Source: Streptomyces sp. NBC_01431 (GTDB lineage Bacteria; Actinomycetota; Actinomycetes; Streptomycetales; Streptomycetaceae). From it: DNA of 64,000 nucleotides. The position numbers and the translations under genes were made by a program. This document shows, piece by piece, positions 1 through 8,877 of this stretch. Within the stretch, counting starts at the first letter, position 1. Each line of letters starts with the position of its first letter. Location: assembly GCF_036231355.1 (NCBI RefSeq), contig NZ_CP109496.1, forward strand, positions 7,812,001 through 7,876,000, given 5' to 3'. A model generated the notes under the pieces. The model was not told where the DNA came from. It saw only the letters and a program-made list of their open reading frames with translations, and did not search any database.

Positions 1-1
1 C

Positions 2-241
2 GGCGCCATCCAGCTCTTCGACCTGGTGTGGGTGGTGACGCAGGGCGGCCCTGACCACCACTCCGAGACCATGGCGGTCACGATGTTCCAGTTCGGCTTC
101 AAGCGCTACCAGATGGGGTACGCCAGCGCGATCTCGATCGTCATGTTCCTCATCAGCCTCGTCTTCGCGCTCTTCTATCAGCGCTATGTTCTGCGCCGCG
201 ACACCGAAGGCGCCCTCACGAACATGCGAGGTTCCCGATGA
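2..241 (+). CDS. ABC sugar transporter permease, MalF/BxlF type (3' part only)
   Basis: This is the C-terminal 79 residues of an inner-membrane permease whose start lies left of the window. The open frame runs in from base 2 and stops at 239-241. A hydrophobic stretch around ASAISIVMFLISLVFALF is the last membrane helix, followed by a basic cytoplasmic tail. The phrase FDLVWVVTQGGP is typical of MalF-type sugar permeases. The stop overlaps the ATG of the next permease (ATGA), so the two are translationally coupled. With the second permease and a GH3 glycosidase downstream, the cluster resembles the Streptomyces bxlEFGA xylobiose uptake operon. The substrate is inferred from context only. Confidence 0.85.
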   Translation, partial: GAIQLFDLVWVVTQGGPDHHSETMAVTMFQFGFKRYQMGYASAISIVMFLISLVFALFYQRYVLRRDTEGALTNMRGSR

Positions 242-1104
242 CTGCCTCCGTTCCCGTGGTCACCGCCCGAGAAGCGACCCGCCGACGCAGACTGCGCTCC
301 GTCCCGCTGTACGTGACCGTGTGGGTGATCGGCGCCGTCATGGTGACGCCACTGCTGTACGCGCTCATCTCCGGCTTCAAGTCCACCGATCAGCTCTCCG
401 GCAACTCCTTCGGTCTGCCCTCGCCGTGGGTGACGAAGAACTACACCCAGATCCTCCAGGACAGCGCGTTCTGGCGGATGCTCGGCTCGTCGACCCTGAT
501 CGCCGTCGGAACGACCGTATTGACGGTCGGCGCCGCGGCGCTCGCCGCCTACGCCCTCGCTCGATTCGCCTTCCGGGGAAGGGAGTTCCTCTTCACCCTC
601 TTCACGGTCGGCCTGATGTTCCCGTTCGCGGTGGCGATCCTGCCGCTGTTCGTGCTCCTGCGTACCTTCGGACTGCTCGACAACCCGTGGGGCGTGATCC
701 TGCCGCAGGCCGCGTTCGGCCTCCCGATCACCGTCGTCATCCTGCGCAACTTCTTCCGGGAGATCCCGGGCGAGATCGAGGAGGCGGCCACGCTCGACGG
801 CTGCTCCGCGTTCGGCTTCTTCTGGCGCATCCTGCTACCGATGGCGCGGCCGGCGCTCGGCACGGTCTCCGTCCTCGCCATCGTCGCCAGCTGGAACAAC
901 TTCCTTCTCCCGCTGCTCGTCTTCAGCGAACCCACCTGGTGGACCATCCCCGTCGGTGTCCAGCAGTTCCAGGGCCAGTACTCCAGCGACACCGCCCGCA
1001 TCTTCGCCTACCTCGTCCTGTCGATGGCACCCGCTCTCGCCTTCTACGCGATCGCCGAGCGACAGCTGATCGGCGGCATCACGATGGGCGCGACAAAGGG
1101 CTGA
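238..1104 (+). CDS. ABC sugar transporter permease, MalG/BxlG type
   Basis: This 288-residue permease is the second membrane subunit of a carbohydrate ABC importer. Six hydrophobic segments are visible. The EAA loop that docks to the ATPase is clear near residue 180 (EIEEAATLDGCSAFGFFWR, then LP). Length is normal for MalG-type permeases. Its ATG overlaps the upstream permease stop by 4 nt. The next gene, a GH3 glycosidase, starts 54 nt downstream, so the three are probably one operon. No ATPase gene is present nearby. Streptomyces transporters of this class usually share the general ATPase MsiK encoded elsewhere. Xylobiose or other xylo-oligosaccharides are the inferred substrate. Confidence 0.9.
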   Translation: MTASVPVVTAREATRRRRLRSVPLYVTVWVIGAVMVTPLLYALISGFKSTDQLSGNSFGLPSPWVTKNYTQILQDSAFWRMLGSSTLIAVGTTVLTVGAAALAAYALARFAFRGREFLFTLFTVGLMFPFAVAILPLFVLLRTFGLLDNPWGVILPQAAFGLPITVVILRNFFREIPGEIEEAATLDGCSAFGFFWRILLPMARPALGTVSVLAIVASWNNFLLPLLVFSEPTWWTIPVGVQQFQGQYSSDTARIFAYLVLSMAPALAFYAIAERQLIGGITMGATKG

Positions 1105-1158
1105 CCCTCCCACAACGCAGGCCAACGCCACGTACTCGTAACGCACTTGAGGAGTTTC

Positions 1159-3381
1159 ATGGTCGAGCCATGGCAGGACACCACCCTGCCCGCCCACACC
1201 AGGGCGGCAGACCTGCTCGCCCGGATGACCACCCAGGAGAAGACCGCCCAGCTGTCCAGCGTGTGGATCGGCGCCGACACCGACGGGGCCGACGTCGCCC
1301 CCGGCCAGCACACCTACGCATCCCGCAGCGCGGCACTCGACGCGCTGCTCCCGTACGGACTCGGCCAGCTCACCCGCCCTTTCGGTACGGTCCCCGTCGA
1401 ACCCACGGGCGGGGCTGCCCGCCTGGCCGACGTGCAGCGCATCATCCGCGCGGGCAACCGGTTCGCCCTGCCTGCTCTCGCCCACGAGGAGTGCCTGACC
1501 GGCTTCACCGCCTGGCAGGCCACCGTCTTCCCGACCCCGCTCGCCTGGGGGGCCACCTTCGACCCCGAGCTGATCACAGAGATGGCCGAAGCCATCGGCA
1601 CGTCGATGCGGGCGGTTGGCATCCACCAGGGGCTCGCCCCGGTCCTGGACGTTGTGCGCGATGCCCGCTGGGGCCGGACCGAGGAGGCCATCGGTGAGGA
1701 TCCGTACCTCGTCGCCACCCTCGGCACCGCCTACGTCCGCGGTCTGGAGGCGGCCGGGATCGTCGCCACGCTCAAGCACTTCGCGGGGTACTCCGCCTCC
1801 CGCGCGGCCCGCAACCACGCGCCCGCCTCACTCGGCCCGAGGGAGCTCGCGGACGTGATCCTGCCGCCGTTCGAGATGGCGATCCGCGACGGTGGCGCCC
1901 GCTCCGTGATGCCCGCCTACAACGACATCGACGGCCTGCCCGCCCACGCACACACGGCCCTGCTCACTCAACTCCTGCGGGAACAATGGGAGTTCACCGG
2001 CACCGTGGTCTCGGACTACTACGGTGTCTCGCTCCTTGAGGAAGCCCACCAGATCGCCGACGGTGAAGGTGCCGCCGCTCGCCTCGCCCTCGCGGCAGGT
2101 GTCGACGTCGAACTGCCCGCCGCCCGCTGCTTCAGCCCCGCCGACCCGCTTCCCGAGGACCTGCTCGACCGGGCCGCGCTGCGCGTCCTCATCCAGAAGT
2201 GCGAACTGGGACTGCTCGATCCCGACTGGGAGCCCGTCACCGGAGACGTGCCGGTCGACCTGGACCCGCCGCACATGCGGGAGCTGGCGCGGAGGGTCGC
2301 CGAGGAGTCGGTCGTTCTGCTCGCCAACGACGCCGGGGCGCTGCCGCTGAGCGACGGGCTGCGGATCGCCGTTGTCGGGCCGCTCGCCGACGAACAGGCG
2401 GCCATGCTGGGCTGCTACACCTTCCCCCGTCATGTAGGTGTGCATCACCCAGATCTCGCCACCGGAGTAGAGGTGTTGACGCTCGCCGAAGCGCTGCGTG
2501 CCGAGTTTCCGGGCGCCGCGTTCGTTGATGATCCTGCGGACGCCGATGTGGCCCTTGCCGTGGTCGGAGACCGGTCGGGCCTGTTCGGGCGCGGCTCGTC
2601 GGGCGAGGGCTGTGACGCCGAGGATCTCCAACTGCCGTATGGTCAGGCCGAGGTGCTCGACGAGACGATGGCGTGCGGCACACCCACCGTGCTCGTCGTG
2701 CTCAGTGGGCGGCCCTACGCACTCGGCCGCTGGGCTGCGCGTGCGGCCGCCGTCGTCCAGGCCTTCTTCCCCGGGCAGGAGGGCGGGCCCGCGGTCGCGG
2801 GGGTCCTCTCCGGCCGGGTCGAACCGTCGGGGCGGCTGCCGATCTCGGTGCCGCGCAGCCCCGGCGGTCAGCCCGCCCCGTACCTCGCACCGCCGCTCGC
2901 CCGACACGGCTTCCCCAGCACCGTGGACCCGACCCCGCTCTACCCCTTCGGGCACGGCCTGTCGTACACCGCGTTCAGTTGGGGTCAACCGCACTGTGAT
3001 GCCCCGGAGTTCACCACCGACGGAGAGGCCTCCATCCGGCTGACCGTCCGCAACACCGGTGACCGGCCCGGCACAGAGGTCGTCCAGCTGTACCTCCACG
3101 ACCCGGTCGGCACCGTCGCCCGCCCCGAGGTCCGGCTCGTCGGCTATGCGCGGGTGCCGCTCGATGCCGGGGCGTCCGCCGAGGTCCGCGCCACGTTCCC
3201 GGCCGACCTCGCCGCGTACACCGGAGCCGACGGCCGCCGTGTCGTCGAACCCGGCGCCCTCGAACTGCGCGTCGCCGCCTCCAGCGCCCACGTCCACCAC
3301 ACCGTGCCGCTCACCCTGACCGGCCCGGTGCGCGAGGTCGGGCACGCGCGTCGGATGCGCTGCGAGGTGCGCGTCAAGTAG
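1159..3381 (+). CDS. Glycoside hydrolase family 3 beta-xylosidase/beta-glucosidase (BxlA-like)
   Basis: This 740-residue enzyme has no signal peptide, so it probably cleaves imported xylobiose or cello-oligosaccharides in the cytoplasm. The order is the GH3 N-terminal barrel, the GH3 C-terminal sandwich from about residue 375, and a fibronectin-III-like domain in the last 100 residues (RLTVRNTGDRPGTEVVQLYL). The expected nucleophile Asp is D286 in the SDYYGV motif. KHFAGY and the upstream ARWGRTEEAIGEDPYL region are typical of the family. A TTG at 1147 is in frame, but the GAGGAG ribosome site at 1149-1155 precedes the ATG at 1159, which I prefer. Its position behind two permeases supports a beta-xylosidase role as in bxlA. 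Glucosidase activity cannot be excluded. Confidence 0.88.
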   Translation: MVEPWQDTTLPAHTRAADLLARMTTQEKTAQLSSVWIGADTDGADVAPGQHTYASRSAALDALLPYGLGQLTRPFGTVPVEPTGGAARLADVQRIIRAGNRFALPALAHEECLTGFTAWQATVFPTPLAWGATFDPELITEMAEAIGTSMRAVGIHQGLAPVLDVVRDARWGRTEEAIGEDPYLVATLGTAYVRGLEAAGIVATLKHFAGYSASRAARNHAPASLGPRELADVILPPFEMAIRDGGARSVMPAYNDIDGLPAHAHTALLTQLLREQWEFTGTVVSDYYGVSLLEEAHQIADGEGAAARLALAAGVDVELPAARCFSPADPLPEDLLDRAALRVLIQKCELGLLDPDWEPVTGDVPVDLDPPHMRELARRVAEESVVLLANDAGALPLSDGLRIAVVGPLADEQAAMLGCYTFPRHVGVHHPDLATGVEVLTLAEALRAEFPGAAFVDDPADADVALAVVGDRSGLFGRGSSGEGCDAEDLQLPYGQAEVLDETMACGTPTVLVVLSGRPYALGRWAARAAAVVQAFFPGQEGGPAVAGVLSGRVEPSGRLPISVPRSPGGQPAPYLAPPLARHGFPSTVDPTPLYPFGHGLSYTAFSWGQPHCDAPEFTTDGEASIRLTVRNTGDRPGTEVVQLYLHDPVGTVARPEVRLVGYARVPLDAGASAEVRATFPADLAAYTGADGRRVVEPGALELRVAASSAHVHHTVPLTLTGPVREVGHARRMRCEVRVK

Positions 3382-3440
3382 CCGGACCCGCCGACGCACG
3401 CTCGACCAACGTTTCACGCCCCCAGTTGAGGAGATCGACC

Positions 3441-4514
3441 ATGCGCCCCACTCGTGTCAGAACCGCCGCGCTCGCCGCCGCGACAGCCGTCCTGGCCGGC
3501 CTCGCCGTCACCCCCGCCGCACACGCGAGCACCGACCAGCACCGGGCCGGCCCCACGCTCGCCCAGCTCGCCGAGCGCACCGGCCGCTACTTCGGCTCCG
3601 CCGTCGACAACCCGGAGCTCAGCGACACCCCGTACGCCGACCTGCTCGGCAAGGAGTTCGACGCCACCACCCCCGGCAACGGCATGAAGTGGTAAGCCAC
3701 CGAACCGCAGCGCGGTGTCTTCGACTTCACCGCGGGCGACGAGATCGTGGACTACGCCAAGTCCAAGGGCCTGAAGGTGCGCGGCCACACCCTCCTGTGG
3801 CACCAGCAACTGCCGAGCTGGCTCACATCCGGCACCTGGACGGCGGACGAACTCCGCTCCATCCTCAAGAACCACATCACCCACGTCGTCAGGCACTACA
3901 AGGGCAAGGTCTTCGCCTGGGACGTCGCCAACGAGATCATGAACGAGGACGGCACCTACCGCGAGAACATCTTCTACAAGACCATCGGCCCGTCCTACAT
4001 CGCAGACGCCCTGCGCTGGGCCCACGCCGCCGACCCCAAGGTCAAGCTGTACCTGAACGACTACAACGTCGAGGCCATCGGCCCCAAGTCCGACGCCTAC
4101 TACACGCTCATCAAGCAGCTCAAGGCCGACCACGTCCCGATCAACGGGTTCGGCATGCAGGCGCACCTGGCGCTCCAGTACGGCTTCCCGGACCGGTTGC
4201 GGCAGAACATCCGGCGTTTCGCCGACCTCGGCGTCGACGTCGCGATCACCGAGCTCGACATCCGCATGGTCCTGCCGTCCGACGCGACCAAGCTGGCTCA
4301 ACAGGCCGACTGGTACGGCAAGGTGACTGACGCGTGCCTCAACGTGAAGCGCTGCGTCGGCATCACTGTGTGGGGCTACTCCGACAAGCACTCGTGGATC
4401 CCGTCCGTCTTCCCCGGTGAAGGCGCGGCCCTCCCGTGGGACGAGAACCTCGCCCACAAGCCCGCGTACGGCGCCATCCATGACGCGCTCGCCACCGCGG
4501 CGAAGGAGGACTGA
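3441..4514 (+). pseudogene. GH10 endo-1,4-beta-xylanase interrupted by an in-frame TAA
   Basis: The frame starts at ATG 3441 behind GAGGAGA, with a Sec signal peptide of about 30 residues ending in AAHAS. It would encode a 357-residue GH10 xylanase without a carbohydrate-binding module. Codon 85 (3693-3695) is TAA, directly after the conserved NGMKW and before ATEPQRGVF. GH10 proteins normally have Glu or Asp at that spot, so GAA to TAA is the simplest change. The rest is intact in the same frame, including acid/base Glu in WDVANE (codon 165) and nucleophile Glu in ITELDIR (codon 271). Without readthrough or correction only a short secreted peptide is made. A sequencing error is possible. Confidence 0.88.
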
Positions 4515-4739
4515 GGCCGGGATCCGCCCACGCCTGTCCGCGGTCGCGGTCCCCGTCAGCCGCGGTGGGCCGCGATCGGCTTCCGGTACCAGTTCCCCGT
4601 GCACTGGGGCGGCGTCTGTTTCGCCTCGTTCAACGCCGATGGCCGACCCGGGACGCGTCAACGGGGTCGGTGACGGTCGCGCCCTCCGGGACTGGCAGCG
4701 CTCCGCGGGCCACGCACCTTTGACCCGAAGCGGACGTCA

Positions 4740-5061
4740 GCGCCGGATGTCGATGAAGCCGATCTTGTCGACCTCGTCGTCGGCGCGGCCGTGGAAGCCG
4801 GCGATCTGCCAGCCGTCGGGGCGGTGTGGGTGACGCAGTCTGAGGTCGTCGAGCCACCGGCCGGCGTGCGGCCGAGGTTCGTAGTGAGCCCGGCGTAGAA
4901 GATCCGCGTCCGGCCGTCTTGCTGGGCCCGGCACAGGCGCGCGGTGGTCAGGTACTCACCGGTGCCGAGTGTCAGGACGGACCCAGTGCCGCCGGCGCCG
5001 CCACGGAGAGTCCGCACAGAGTGGCGGCCGCTGTCGTGAGACAGGCGAGAAGCCTGCGCAT
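4740..5061 (-). pseudogene. Frameshifted remnant of a small secreted jacalin-like protein
   Basis: Reading leftward from ATG 5061 (preceded by AGGAGA) gives a signal peptide, MRRLLACLTTAAATLCGLSV, that runs into a stop within 30 codons. The next block, with GSVLTLGTGEYLTTARL and TRIFYAGLTTNLG, lies in a second frame. The end, DGWQIAGFHGRADDEVDKI then GFIDIRR, lies in a third. Joined, these form one secreted protein of about 105 residues whose tail (GWQI.GFHGR.GDE.DK.G) resembles jacalin-like lectin domains. At least two frameshifts therefore separate the pieces. It may once have bound plant polysaccharide beside the adjacent hydrolases. The family name is moderately secure; the decay is directly visible. 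Confidence 0.6.
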
Positions 5062-5104
5062 GGGATCTCCTGGAGAGTGCCCGCAAACGGGTGGGGGGAG
5101 GTAA

Positions 5105-5137
5105 GGCCGGGGCGGGACCATACGCGCCGCCCCGGCC
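5105..5137. terminator. GC-rich hairpin after the GH9 cellulase gene
   Basis: A perfect 11-bp stem (GGCCGGGGCGG at 5105-5115 with CCGCCCCGGCC at 5127-5137) closes an 11-nt loop. It lies 10 nt beyond the stop of the leftward GH9 gene. There is no U tract, which is common for Streptomyces terminators. Confidence 0.65.
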
Positions 5138-5146
5138 GAACGTGCA

Positions 5147-7276
5147 TCAGGTGCAGGCGTGCCCGTTGAGCGAAAAGGCGGTGGGGACTGGGTTGGCACC
5201 GGTGTGCGTTCCCTGGAATCCGAAGCTGACGGTCGCGCCGGGCGCGATGCCGCGGTTCCAGTCGGCGTCGTGGGCGGTGACGGCGGTGCCGTCCTGGGTG
5301 ACGGTCGCGTTCCAGGCGCTCGTGACGCGCTGACCGCCCGCATAGGCCCATGTGAGCTGCCATCCGTCCACGGTGGTCGAGCCCGTGTTCTTGACGGTGA
5401 CCGTCGCGGTGAAGCCGGTGCTCCAGACGTTGTCGTTCTTGTACGTCACCGCGCAGACGCCGGTGGAGGATCGCTCGGCGGCGTAGGCGGCGAGCCAGGC
5501 CAGCGGGGCGTTCCAGTTGATCGCCACCTCGTTCGTGGAGTACGAGCCGATGTCGTCGATGTAGCAGGCGGCGGGTGCGCAGCCCTGAAGCTTCTCCTTC
5601 GCCACCGGGTCGTCGAGTGCGCTGTCGGGTCCGCCCGCGAGGGAGCCCGCCGGAGGGTGGGGGAGCGAGGCGTCCAACTGGTGCGCCCAGAAGCGGTGGT
5701 GCTGGTTCTGCGAGGACTTCGTGCCGTACCCGGTCACATAGGACTGGCCGAGGGCGTTGCGACCGAGCAGGTAGTCCATCGTCTCCAGCGCGCCGGTGCG
5801 GTAGCGCCCGTCGCCGGTCAGCTCCGCGGCTGTGGCCAGGACGATCGCGTCGTTCGCGACCTCGCCGTTGGAGCCCCAGAAGTAGCCGTCCGCCGGGACG
5901 GGCACCGCGTAGCCCTGGGTGGCCATCCGGGACACGTAGCCGTCGGCCGCGGAGGTCACCGAGGAACGGATACGGGCCAGGTCGTCCGCAGGCAGCCCGT
6001 TGGGGACGGTGGCAAGGGTGAGCCGGCCGAGCGCAGCCGTGTCCGCCCAGCCGAACCCGTAGGCTGAGAGTGCAGTTGAGGAGGTGTGCCAAGGGGAGTT
6101 GGTGACCGCGTCGCGGTAGCCGCTCTCCCCGGTCGTGGCGTACAGCTCGGCCGCTGCCCAGTAGAACTCGTCGCTGACCTGGGTGTTGTCGTACGCGCCG
6201 CCGCCCGTGCTGTCGGAAGCGGGCGCGTACAGGGCCGGGTTGGCCTGCGCCGCCGTCCAGGCCCGGCGGGCGGCCGACAAGCAGCGGTCGGCGAACGCGG
6301 GGTCGTACGGACGGAAGACCCGGGCGCACTGTGCGGCGGACGCCGCGAGGTTGAGGGTCGCCGCCGTGGACGGCCGGTGCAGCTCGCGGGGTTGTGGGTC
6401 CTGGTCGGGGCGGAGCGGCATTCCGGTCCAGGCGGCGTCGTGGACCTTGTGGAACGCCATGCCCGCGTATGGCTTGCCCTCGGGCACTTGCATACGCATC
6501 AGGAAGTCGAGTTCCCAGTGTGCCTCGTCGAGGATGTCGGGTATGCCGTTGCCGCGCTCGGGGATGCGCAGGGTCGAGTCGCCCAGTTCCGCATCCGCGC
6601 CCGCACGCTTGGCCCGCTCAAAGGAGTTGACCATCAGCCAGGTCGACAGGCCGCCGTTCACCACGTACTTGCCCTGGTCACCAGCGTCGTACCAGCCGCC
6701 CCTCACGTCCCGGGTGTAGTCGCACACGGTGGCCTGGCAGGGGACGGAGGTGTCGCCCTGGTTGGGCGCGACGCCGAGGTGCCCGGCCGGGCGCGCGTAG
6801 GCGGGTCCCACCAGCGAGGCCTCGATGGGAATGCCGCTGCGCTGGTGGTAGAAGAACGCCATCGTGTCGGAGCGCAGCGAGTCGTACAGGTTCGCGCGGA
6901 TGTCGAAGGGGGTGCTCACACTGCCGTCCACGGCAAGGACGTAACCCGAGCCGGAGCCACGGTACGCGGAGAAGTCGGCCACCTGGACGGACTGCCCGGA
7001 GGGGGTGTCCGCGCCGCGTGGGACGGCGGTTCCGGAGGCGACCGCAGCCCCGGAAGTGTCGCGCAACTGCCAAGTGAGCGGCTGTGCCGCCGTGGTGACG
7101 ACGGTGGCGCGCTTGGGGCCGTCGGGTAGGTATCCGACCTGGTTGACACGTACGGCCGTGGTCCCCGCCGCGGACGCCGGTGTGGGCATGGCCAGGAGGC
7201 CGCCGAGGAGGAGGGAGCCCGTCAGCAGAGTGGCGGCGAGACGTCTGGTGGGGCCTAATGGCGGGGCGGCGGGCAT
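5147..7276 (-). CDS. GH9 endoglucanase with N-terminal Ig-like and C-terminal CBM2 domains
   Basis: This 709-residue secreted cellulase starts at ATG 7276 with a Sec signal ending near residue 36 (PTPASAAG). A cellulase N-terminal Ig-like domain follows (VRVNQVGYLP to about residue 125), then the GH9 barrel (about 130-600) and a CBM2 of about 106 residues with its paired cysteines (GVCAVTYKN, GHACT). The GH9 catalytic base is in DAGD at residues 197-200. The general acid is Glu about 583 in YSTNEVAINWN. It should cut amorphous cellulose outside the cell. A promoter, a shared 32-nt operator-like element and a CebR box precede it (see those entries), so cellobiose induction through CebR is likely. 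Confidence 0.95.
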   Translation of the reverse strand: MPAAPPLGPTRRLAATLLTGSLLLGGLLAMPTPASAAGTTAVRVNQVGYLPDGPKRATVVTTAAQPLTWQLRDTSGAAVASGTAVPRGADTPSGQSVQVADFSAYRGSGSGYVLAVDGSVSTPFDIRANLYDSLRSDTMAFFYHQRSGIPIEASLVGPAYARPAGHLGVAPNQGDTSVPCQATVCDYTRDVRGGWYDAGDQGKYVVNGGLSTWLMVNSFERAKRAGADAELGDSTLRIPERGNGIPDILDEAHWELDFLMRMQVPEGKPYAGMAFHKVHDAAWTGMPLRPDQDPQPRELHRPSTAATLNLAASAAQCARVFRPYDPAFADRCLSAARRAWTAAQANPALYAPASDSTGGGAYDNTQVSDEFYWAAAELYATTGESGYRDAVTNSPWHTSSTALSAYGFGWADTAALGRLTLATVPNGLPADDLARIRSSVTSAADGYVSRMATQGYAVPVPADGYFWGSNGEVANDAIVLATAAELTGDGRYRTGALETMDYLLGRNALGQSYVTGYGTKSSQNQHHRFWAHQLDASLPHPPAGSLAGGPDSALDDPVAKEKLQGCAPAACYIDDIGSYSTNEVAINWNAPLAWLAAYAAERSSTGVCAVTYKNDNVWSTGFTATVTVKNTGSTTVDGWQLTWAYAGGQRVTSAWNATVTQDGTAVTAHDADWNRGIAPGATVSFGFQGTHTGANPVPTAFSLNGHACT

Positions 7277-7418
7277 GAGCGGCTCCTGGGGGCGGGGCTG
7301 ATCAGCAGGGGAGGCGGTCTGGGCGCGCTGTGCCCAAGTGCCGCCAGAGGATGGGGCATTGTCGCGGCCTGCGCCGGGTTCGTTCTCGCTGCCTGATGGG
7401 CGTAGGGAGTGCCAGAGG

Positions 7419-7432
7419 CGGGAGCGCTCCCA
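7419..7432. promoter_or_regulatory. CebR operator upstream of the GH9 cellulase
   Basis: CGGGAGCGCTCCCA matches 13 of 14 positions of the CebR palindrome TGGGAGCGCTCCCA that represses cellulose-utilisation genes in Streptomyces. It lies downstream of the proposed leftward -10, within the transcribed leader of the GH9 gene, a position suited to repression. Confidence 0.85.
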
Positions 7433-7435
7433 CGG

Positions 7436-7467
7436 TCGAGATGGCGCACGCCGATCGAGAAATCGAG
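7436..7467 (-). promoter_or_regulatory. Second operator-like element shared with the GH62 promoter
   Basis: Read leftward, these 32 nt match 24 of 32 positions of 16297-16328 in front of the GH62 arabinofuranosidase gene. The common core is CTCGAT-N3-TCGATCGGC. In both genes the element begins about 8-12 nt after the -10 box, so it would cover the transcription start. The cognate regulator is unknown; the ROK or LacI protein encoded nearby are candidates. Confidence 0.5.
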
Positions 7468-7479
7468 GGGGTGTAGCGA

Positions 7480-7508
7480 ACGGTATTGACGCACGGGACT
7501 GACGTCAA
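7480..7508 (-). promoter_or_regulatory. Sigma-70-type promoter of the GH9 gene
   Basis: Leftward TTGACG (7508-7503), a 17-bp spacer and TACCGT (7485-7480) fit the HrdB consensus TTGAC-N17-TANNNT. The two operator-like elements lie just downstream. Confidence 0.55.
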
Positions 7509-7594
7509 CAGGTGTGTCTCGTCCCGGAGTTGATGATGTGGCCGTGTTGCTTGGCTGTGCCCGGCGGAGTGGACGGTCGGCCCCGTGCCTCGCC

Positions 7595-7608
7595 TCGAAA
7601 CCTTTCGA
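7595..7608. promoter_or_regulatory. Palindrome TCGAAACCTTTCGA upstream of the LacI-family gene
   Basis: Seven-base arms CTCGAAA and TTTCGAG flank a CC centre at 7594-7609. The site sits about 50 nt before the LacI-family start and is a good candidate for autoregulation. CGAAA/TTTCG half-sites also form the inverted repeat before the GH11 xylanase gene (8854-8877). Confidence 0.5.
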
Positions 7609-7650
7609 GCGGTCAACGCATCGCCCTGTGTGGGGGGTTGACCGTGCCTT

Positions 7651-8673
7651 ATGCTCCATGCCATGCGAGATGGCGAGGGGCTTGGACGCATCACTCTGGC
7701 GCAGGTGGCCCAGCTGGCGGGGGTCTCCATTTCCACAGTTTCGAAGGTGCTCAACGGGCGGCAGGACGTGGCCGCGCCGACCCGCGTCAAGGTGGAGCGA
7801 GTCCTGGACGACCACGCCTACCGCCGCACCACCCGGGCCGCCGGCGAGGCGCCGCTGATCGAGCTCGTCTTCCACGAACTGGAGAGCGTCTGGGCCCTGG
7901 AGCTCATCCGCGGTGTGGAGAAGGTCGCCAAGGCCAGCGGCGCCAGCGTGGTGCTCACCGAGAGCGGGACCCGCCAGGCGCCGGGTCCCGAGTGGATCGA
8001 GGGTGTGCTGCGGCGCAGGCCGCGCGGGGTGGTCCTGGTCTTCTCCACACTGCCGGCCGAGGTGAAGCAGCAACTGCGCTCACGCTCCATCCCGTTCGTC
8101 GTCATCGACCCGGCCGGTGACCCCGACCCGGACGTGCCCTCAGTGGGCTCCGCGAACTGGAGCGGGGGTGTGGCCGCCACGCGGCATCTGGTCCAGCTCG
8201 GCCACCGCCGCATCGGCATCATCACGGGGCCCGAGGACATGCTCTGCTCGCTGGCCCGGCTCGACGGCTACCGTTCGGCGCTCGGCATGGCGGGCCTTGG
8301 GGCGGATCCCGAACTCGTGCGGTACGGCGACTTCCACGTCGAGGGCGGTCGCGAGCGGGCGGCCGAGCTGCTGGACCTGGCCGATCCGCCGACCGCGATC
8401 TTCGCGGGCAGCGACCTCCAGGCCCTCGGCGTCCTTGAGGCGGCCCGGCTGCGGGACCTGCGCGTCCCGCACGATCTGTCGGTGGTCGGATACGACGACG
8501 TACCGCTGGCGCAGTGGTCGAGTCCAGCACTCACGACGGTCCATCAGCCGCTGCGTGAGATGGCTGAGAGCGCGACCCGGATGCTGCTGCGACTGCGGGC
8601 ACAGGAGGCGGTGACGACCCGGCTCGAACTCGCCACGAGCCTCGTCGTGCGGCAGAGCACAGCCGCGCCCTGA
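7651..8673 (+). CDS. LacI-family transcriptional regulator (xylan/cellulose regulon candidate)
   Basis: This is a 340-residue repressor-type protein. An N-terminal helix-turn-helix (ITLAQVAQLAGVSISTVSKV) is followed by the hinge and a periplasmic-binding-like effector domain with GHRRIGIITG and DLSVVGYDDVPLAQWSSP. The start is uncertain. ATG 7651 and ATG 7663 are both in frame and neither has a good ribosome site, so a leaderless or short-leader message is possible. It lies between the divergent GH9 cellulase and the GH11 xylanase gene, and CGAAA-type palindromes occur on both sides. That context suggests a BxlR/XlnR-like regulator responding to xylo-oligosaccharides. Identity with CebR is possible but not shown, because the CebR box and the CGAAA sites are different sequences. 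Confidence 0.88.
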   Translation: MLHAMRDGEGLGRITLAQVAQLAGVSISTVSKVLNGRQDVAAPTRVKVERVLDDHAYRRTTRAAGEAPLIELVFHELESVWALELIRGVEKVAKASGASVVLTESGTRQAPGPEWIEGVLRRRPRGVVLVFSTLPAEVKQQLRSRSIPFVVIDPAGDPDPDVPSVGSANWSGGVAATRHLVQLGHRRIGIITGPEDMLCSLARLDGYRSALGMAGLGADPELVRYGDFHVEGGRERAAELLDLADPPTAIFAGSDLQALGVLEAARLRDLRVPHDLSVVGYDDVPLAQWSSPALTTVHQPLREMAESATRMLLRLRAQEAVTTRLELATSLVVRQSTAAP

Positions 8674-8853
8674 GGCAGCGCCTTGTACAGGCGGTCGGCC
8701 TGATAGTCGGAAGAGTTTCGGAAGCTCCTTCCGCCTGACGCTCCGTCATGCTCCGAGCATTCCGCTCTTTCGAGCAAAATCTCTTGGTGCGCGCCCCGAA
8801 AGGACTTGTGGTCAGGGAAGTTGAGGCGCAGCGAGCGAATGTCGCGGAACGAT

Positions 8854-8877
8854 TGTTTCGCTCTTCTTGTCGAAACA
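8854..8877. promoter_or_regulatory. Inverted repeat TGTTTCG-N10-CGAAACA upstream of the GH11 gene
   Basis: Perfect 7-bp arms at 8854-8860 and 8871-8877 lie about 100 nt before the xylanase start. A TTGACA (8879-8884) directly follows and may be the -35 box, although no convincing -10 is seen at 17 nt. The CGAAA half-sites match those at 7595-7608. Confidence 0.5.

Noticed and set aside
186..1697. Plus-strand frame spanning the permease and GH3 genes
   Set aside because: Out of frame with both genes and Arg/Pro-rich throughout.
7651..8673. LacI-family gene as CebR itself
   Set aside because: It is next to one CebR box, but the flanking sites are CGAAA palindromes of a different type; identity cannot be decided, so no symbol was given.
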